In this document: piece by piece, positions 60,141-64,000 of the stretch
How the letters are laid out: every line of letters starts with the position of its first letter
Position numbering within the stretch: the first letter of the stretch is position 1
Assembly: GCA_946699065.1 (NCBI GenBank)
Contig: CAMPDV010000105.1
Span: 558,001 to 622,000 of the forward strand
Source of the DNA: Loxodes magnus
Taxonomy: Eukaryota > Ciliophora > Karyorelictea > Loxodida > Loxodidae
Direction of reading: 5' to 3'
DNA: 64,000 nt
Translations under genes and position numbers: made by a program
Notes under the pieces: model-generated
The model's database searches: none
Told to the model about the DNA's origin: nothing
Seen by the model: only the letters and a program-made list of their open reading frames with translations

Positions 60141-60469
60141 TGTTTTTTATAAATTTTTAATTTGGAATTGATTTTTATTTAAGATTTTATTCTTAAAAGT
60201 ACAAAAAATAATAAGAGATTGATTGAATTTGAAGTTAGTTATATTGAATATTGATATTAAATCTACTAATGTATAAAGTTGAATTATGTTGTTTGCTATA
60301 CAGATTAAATTTAAAGTATTATCTTAAATATTTAATAGAATTTCAGAAGATACATTATTTAAATTATAAACTAAACTTATTTTTTGTCTAAAAAGAATAT
60401 CAAAAGTAAAACTAAATAATTTGGAGATAAAAAATGAAATAATGGAAAATTAAATGATTATGCACTTTT

Positions 60470-60765
60470 TTAACGTAGTGCCTCAATGATGCGCATTTAA
60501 TAAAGATTTTTAAAGTTAAAAAATTCCTTTTTGAAGTCTTCCACAGTTCTAGCATTTTCTTAGGAGTTCTTTCTTCTATAGGGCAGATATCGGAATGCTA
60601 CCCTAAGAGACTTTAGTATTTGGTATCTTTCGTAAATTAATGTTACTTGAACCTCTTCGATCTTGTCTTATCTTCTCTTGACTGGTTCTTCAGCTATGAG
60701 ATACTTCCTGGTACACGAGTTTAAGTCAGTTTTAGTTGGAGAATTACTCCTTCCTATTTATTTAT
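60470..60765 (-). mobile_element. SINE-like family A, reversed
   Basis: Duplicate of 42945-43240. Confidence 0.7.
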
Positions 60766-60924
60766 AATATAATATTGTAATAGTTTTAGAAATTACTATT
60801 CTGAAATCAGAGACTCTAGCTGAACAGTGGGGTTTTAATTTTTCTCTTTTTCCTAAGTAAGTAATTACTTCTTTGGTTAATTGGCTATCTATTAACTTTT
60901 AAATATATTTAATTTATATTTATA

Positions 60925-62040
60925 TAAAATGGAAGGTATCTAAAAGTGTTTTCTGAATTCGAAGAAGAAAATGAGAAGAAGAAAAGAAGTATTTAGTTTA
61001 TAAACTTCTCTTCGGAAGCAAGAAAAGCATCAACTCTCTTCTGGATAGACAGAAGAAATAAATAGAAATAAAGACTAAAATAAACCTAAAAAATAAGACT
61101 GTTTAAAGCTTATAATAAAAACTATTATTAGGTTAAGTACATTGAAGATTAGTATGTCCCATATGATGCAGAAGAAGTATGTAAGATGGTTTGTGTTCTA
61201 AGATACGAAAATATGCTGTTAAGAGAACGAGTGTATTAAATTTCACAAGAATCGAATTTCAAGACATGCAGGCGTCAATATATTACCTAAAGAAAGAATT
61301 GACAAAATTCAAAAAATTCAAAAATAAAATTTCAGAAGTAACAGGCGAATTCAACCCTAAAATACCTTAATTGAAATGATTTAGAAATCCAAAGTAAAGG
61401 CATCCTGTCCATGTTTATCAAAAACCATATTAATTATAGTAATACAACCAATAAAAAAAATTATTACTATGATTCTATCTATCATCTTCTAAAATGATGC
61501 TAAGAATTTAAAAACATATTATAAACAAAAATTAAGAAAATTAGGACAAGAGATGACCCTTCTATATTACTCAAAGGGAATTGCTATATAAACAAATTCC
61601 CAAGAATACTAGCAAACTCAAGAGAAGCATTATACTTTTAATAAATTACAAACAAATCTCCTTCAGCTCTTTAGTATAAAATGAGAGGATAAAATAATCA
61701 TTTAATTTAATTAGTTTATTTCAAATAATCAAATATCAACTTAAAAAACTTATCTTTCGAGGAAATGGAAAGGAGTTTACAACTAGATAACTTAAGGCAC
61801 TCTCTTAATGTATATAACGCAAATATCCTGTTGCTTAATTCATTAAACTTCGGTCAATGAGTTCCATAACTAAAGACTGACAGGCTAGAAGTCGATAACA
61901 AGAGTGGATAATCAAAAAGAATTTTTTCACTTGCTTATACTGACATAAACAAGAACCTTCTCAGCAAAAGAAACTTGAAATTATCCATAAAACTAGAATG
62001 CTTGATCAGAGAATCAACATCATCTCCCTCAATACTTGTA
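60925..62040 (+). pseudogene. LINE remnant with APE-type endonuclease start, copy 2
   Basis: Duplicate of 43400-44500 with its own indels (one base gained near 61209, others near 61316). Endonuclease part reads LQLDNLRHSLNVYNANILLL. Confidence 0.4.
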
Positions 62041-62188
62041 ACAATGATTTATTTTATTTTCGTTAATATTATGATAATTTATATTATAAAATAGTTTATA
62101 AAATAATTAAAATAATTATGTTTCTATTCTTAAGAATTATCCGTTTTATTAACGCATATCCATATATTAAATATATCAATATATAAAA

Positions 62189-63515
62189 ATGGAAAATAGT
62201 AACGAAAATAATTATGAAGGAGACTATACCAAAGACTTTGATTGAGGAAGTAAGATTTCAAGAAAATAGTAAATGGAATAAAGATGGAATATTATAAAAG
62301 TTTGTCTAATTATTATTTTTATTATCTTGATAGCATAAGTTTCTTTTTAGTCTACTATGCTTTTTAAAGAAGATTGAGAGATGATTAAGAATAATATAAT
62401 GGAAAACAAACAGCAAATAATAAGCATATAAGATACGCTAAAATAGATTTAGTAGTCGTTGATTGATAAATTGGATAAAATATAATAAGTTTAGGATTAT
62501 TAGGCTATGAATGAGCTTATTTAAGATAAAATTAAGTAAATTTAAAATGAAACAGAGAAAGTTATCAGTTAGAAAAGTGAAGAAATAAAAGAAAAAATAG
62601 AAAATATAACAAGAAGTGTGAATTAGAGTTATATTAGTTAAGTATAGAAGTTATCTAGCAAGTTAGATATTATTGAAGCAAATATTACGTACTTATAAAT
62701 AAAGTTTATTAGGAGAAAAATAAGAGTGAAAGAATTTAAGTAGACTACTAGCAGGTAAAGAACTTGACTTAGGATATAAGAGAATAAATAAAAAATAAAT
62801 CTGATATGTAAACGAATGATATTTAGATATAAGCAAATTTATAAATAAATTATGATAAGAGTTAAGGTATATTTTTACTTATTTTAGACTAAATTTTGAA
62901 GGGACATAATAGTACTTTTTACTCTGTAGCGATATCAAATGACATGAAATGGATTGCTTCAGGTTCATTAGATTTTATTAATATGATAAAGATATGGGAC
63001 TTTAAGAGTGGTGAGTTAAAGAATACTTTGTAGGGACATAAAGTTATGTATATTCTGTAGCAATAACAAGTGATCAGAAATGAATTGTATCGGGAAGTCT
63101 AGATAAGACGATCAAGATATGGGACTTATAATCAGGATAATATAATAGAACTATCTCTGAACATGCAGAATGAATTGCTTCGGTAATATTAACAAATGAT
63201 AACAAATAAATGATATCAGGTTCAGCTGACAATTTAATTAAAATATGAGATTTCTAAACGGGATAATGTATTAGAACTCTTCAAAACCATACAAATACTG
63301 TACGTAGTATTCAACTTAGTAATGACTCAAGATTTATATTTTCTGGATCAGGTGATTAAACAATCAAGATATGGAACTTTAATACGGGTGAATGCATATA
63401 GACTCTATTGGGCCACTAAGCATATATAAATTCTATAGCACTAAGTAGAGACAACAAATGGATAATATCGGGAGCATATGACAAGACAGTGAGAAAGTGG
63501 AGGATCGCGAGTTGA
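62189..63515 (+). pseudogene. WD40 protein A2, broken copy of A1
   Basis: Starts like A1 (MENSNENNYEGDYTKDFDW) and ends RKWRIAS-TGA at 63513-63515, but is 1327 bp, not a multiple of three. One base is lost in the coiled coil near 62694 and one in the second blade near 63040; two of the seven blades are missing. TGA-as-Trp positions are otherwise kept. Confidence 0.75.
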
Positions 63516-64000
63516 GAGTATGTAAGAATTTTAGACTTATAATTTTTAAATTTTAAGAAGTTAATTATGAAATACAATTAAAACTTTATAAATTTAAAAG
63601 GGAGTATAAGATATTTAATGAGTGATGATTAATTAAAAGATATTAATATTTCATTGTAGCTAAGATTTCAATAAATCTTAATGCTTTTTTTAATGTTTAA
63701 AACATTATGACTTAAGTTTACTAATATATGTTTTAAGAACTTATTTTCAATCTTGGCAAAGTTTGTAAGAGTGAGATATTTATATTTATTTAATTAAGAA
63801 GTATGTAATAAATAATATAAAGATTTTTAGATTGTTAAGTATCAAAAGTTTTAAAAGGTGTATGGTTTAATTTATTTAAAATAAATATAAAAAAGCATTT
63901 TAATTAATTTAAATTTTGGTATTTAAGTATTAATTTAAGTGTTATAACATTAGTAAAAGTTTATTAGTCCTTTTTTGCTGAAATATTTGTACTATAGGTG
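63516..64000. other. 3' flank of A2
   Basis: Duplicate of 46237-46730 with scattered indels; the window ends inside the duplication. Confidence 0.4.

Noticed and set aside
1-64000. CRISPR array or phage/bacterial system
   Set aside because: No regularly spaced identical repeats with unique spacers; gene content, introns and tRNA structure are eukaryotic.

Overview
This window looks like nuclear DNA of a ciliate that has reassigned all three standard stop codons. Read with TAA and TAG as glutamine and TGA as tryptophan, several regions become clear genes. Examples are WD40 beta-propeller proteins, Kelch proteins, zinc-knuckle retroelement proteins and a signal-peptide membrane protein. TGA also ends the best genes: the 526-residue WD40 gene at 44656-46236, and all five Kelch copies at the same place. 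That pattern (TAR = Gln, TGA = Trp and stop) fits the karyorelict code known from Loxodes and relatives. The related Condylostoma code, where all three codons are ambiguous, cannot be excluded. One intron is only 16 nt, as in the sister group Heterotrichea. Under the standard code the longest visible ORF is 116 codons, so ordinary ORF finding fails here. Under the recoded table almost every frame is open, so openness alone is no evidence. I relied on domain motifs, agreement between copies and length arithmetic.

Layout. 1-3900: a dispersed repeat, an ORF1-like element and a WD40 gene on the minus strand, divergent from a membrane-protein gene (3937-6220). 6300-8200: a minus-strand candidate gene and a zinc-knuckle element. 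8.2-15.8 kb: a composite unit holding an AT-rich island, a small ORF, a Kelch gene, two SINE-like families and more islands. Parts of this unit recur at 27.6-33.1, 37.2-42.9, 48.4-51.4 and 54.8-60.5 kb. 16-23.2 kb: copies of the 1.5-3.9 kb and 3.9-6.1 kb segments. 24-27.6 kb: SINE-like elements in both orientations and a 19-bp tandem repeat. 34 kb: a tRNA-Arg(UCU) in the only long stretch without copies elsewhere in the window. 42.9-46.8 kb: a LINE remnant followed by the intact WD40 gene; this is repeated, broken, at 60.5-64 kb. 46.9-48.4 kb: a LINE ORF1 with an RRM-like fold and a zinc knuckle. Overall, about 10 kb (36.75-46.77 kb) is directly duplicated at 54.3-64.0 kb.

How the parts relate. 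The region is dominated by retroelements and segmental copies. Two SINE-like families, the zinc-knuckle elements and a LINE-like element share a 3' hairpin whose sequence varies while its pairing is kept. This suggests one reverse-transcription machinery serves several families. Host-type genes (Kelch, WD40, membrane protein) have been copied along with them, giving paralogs in all stages of decay. No CRISPR array, rRNA, telomere repeat or reverse-transcriptase domain was recognised.
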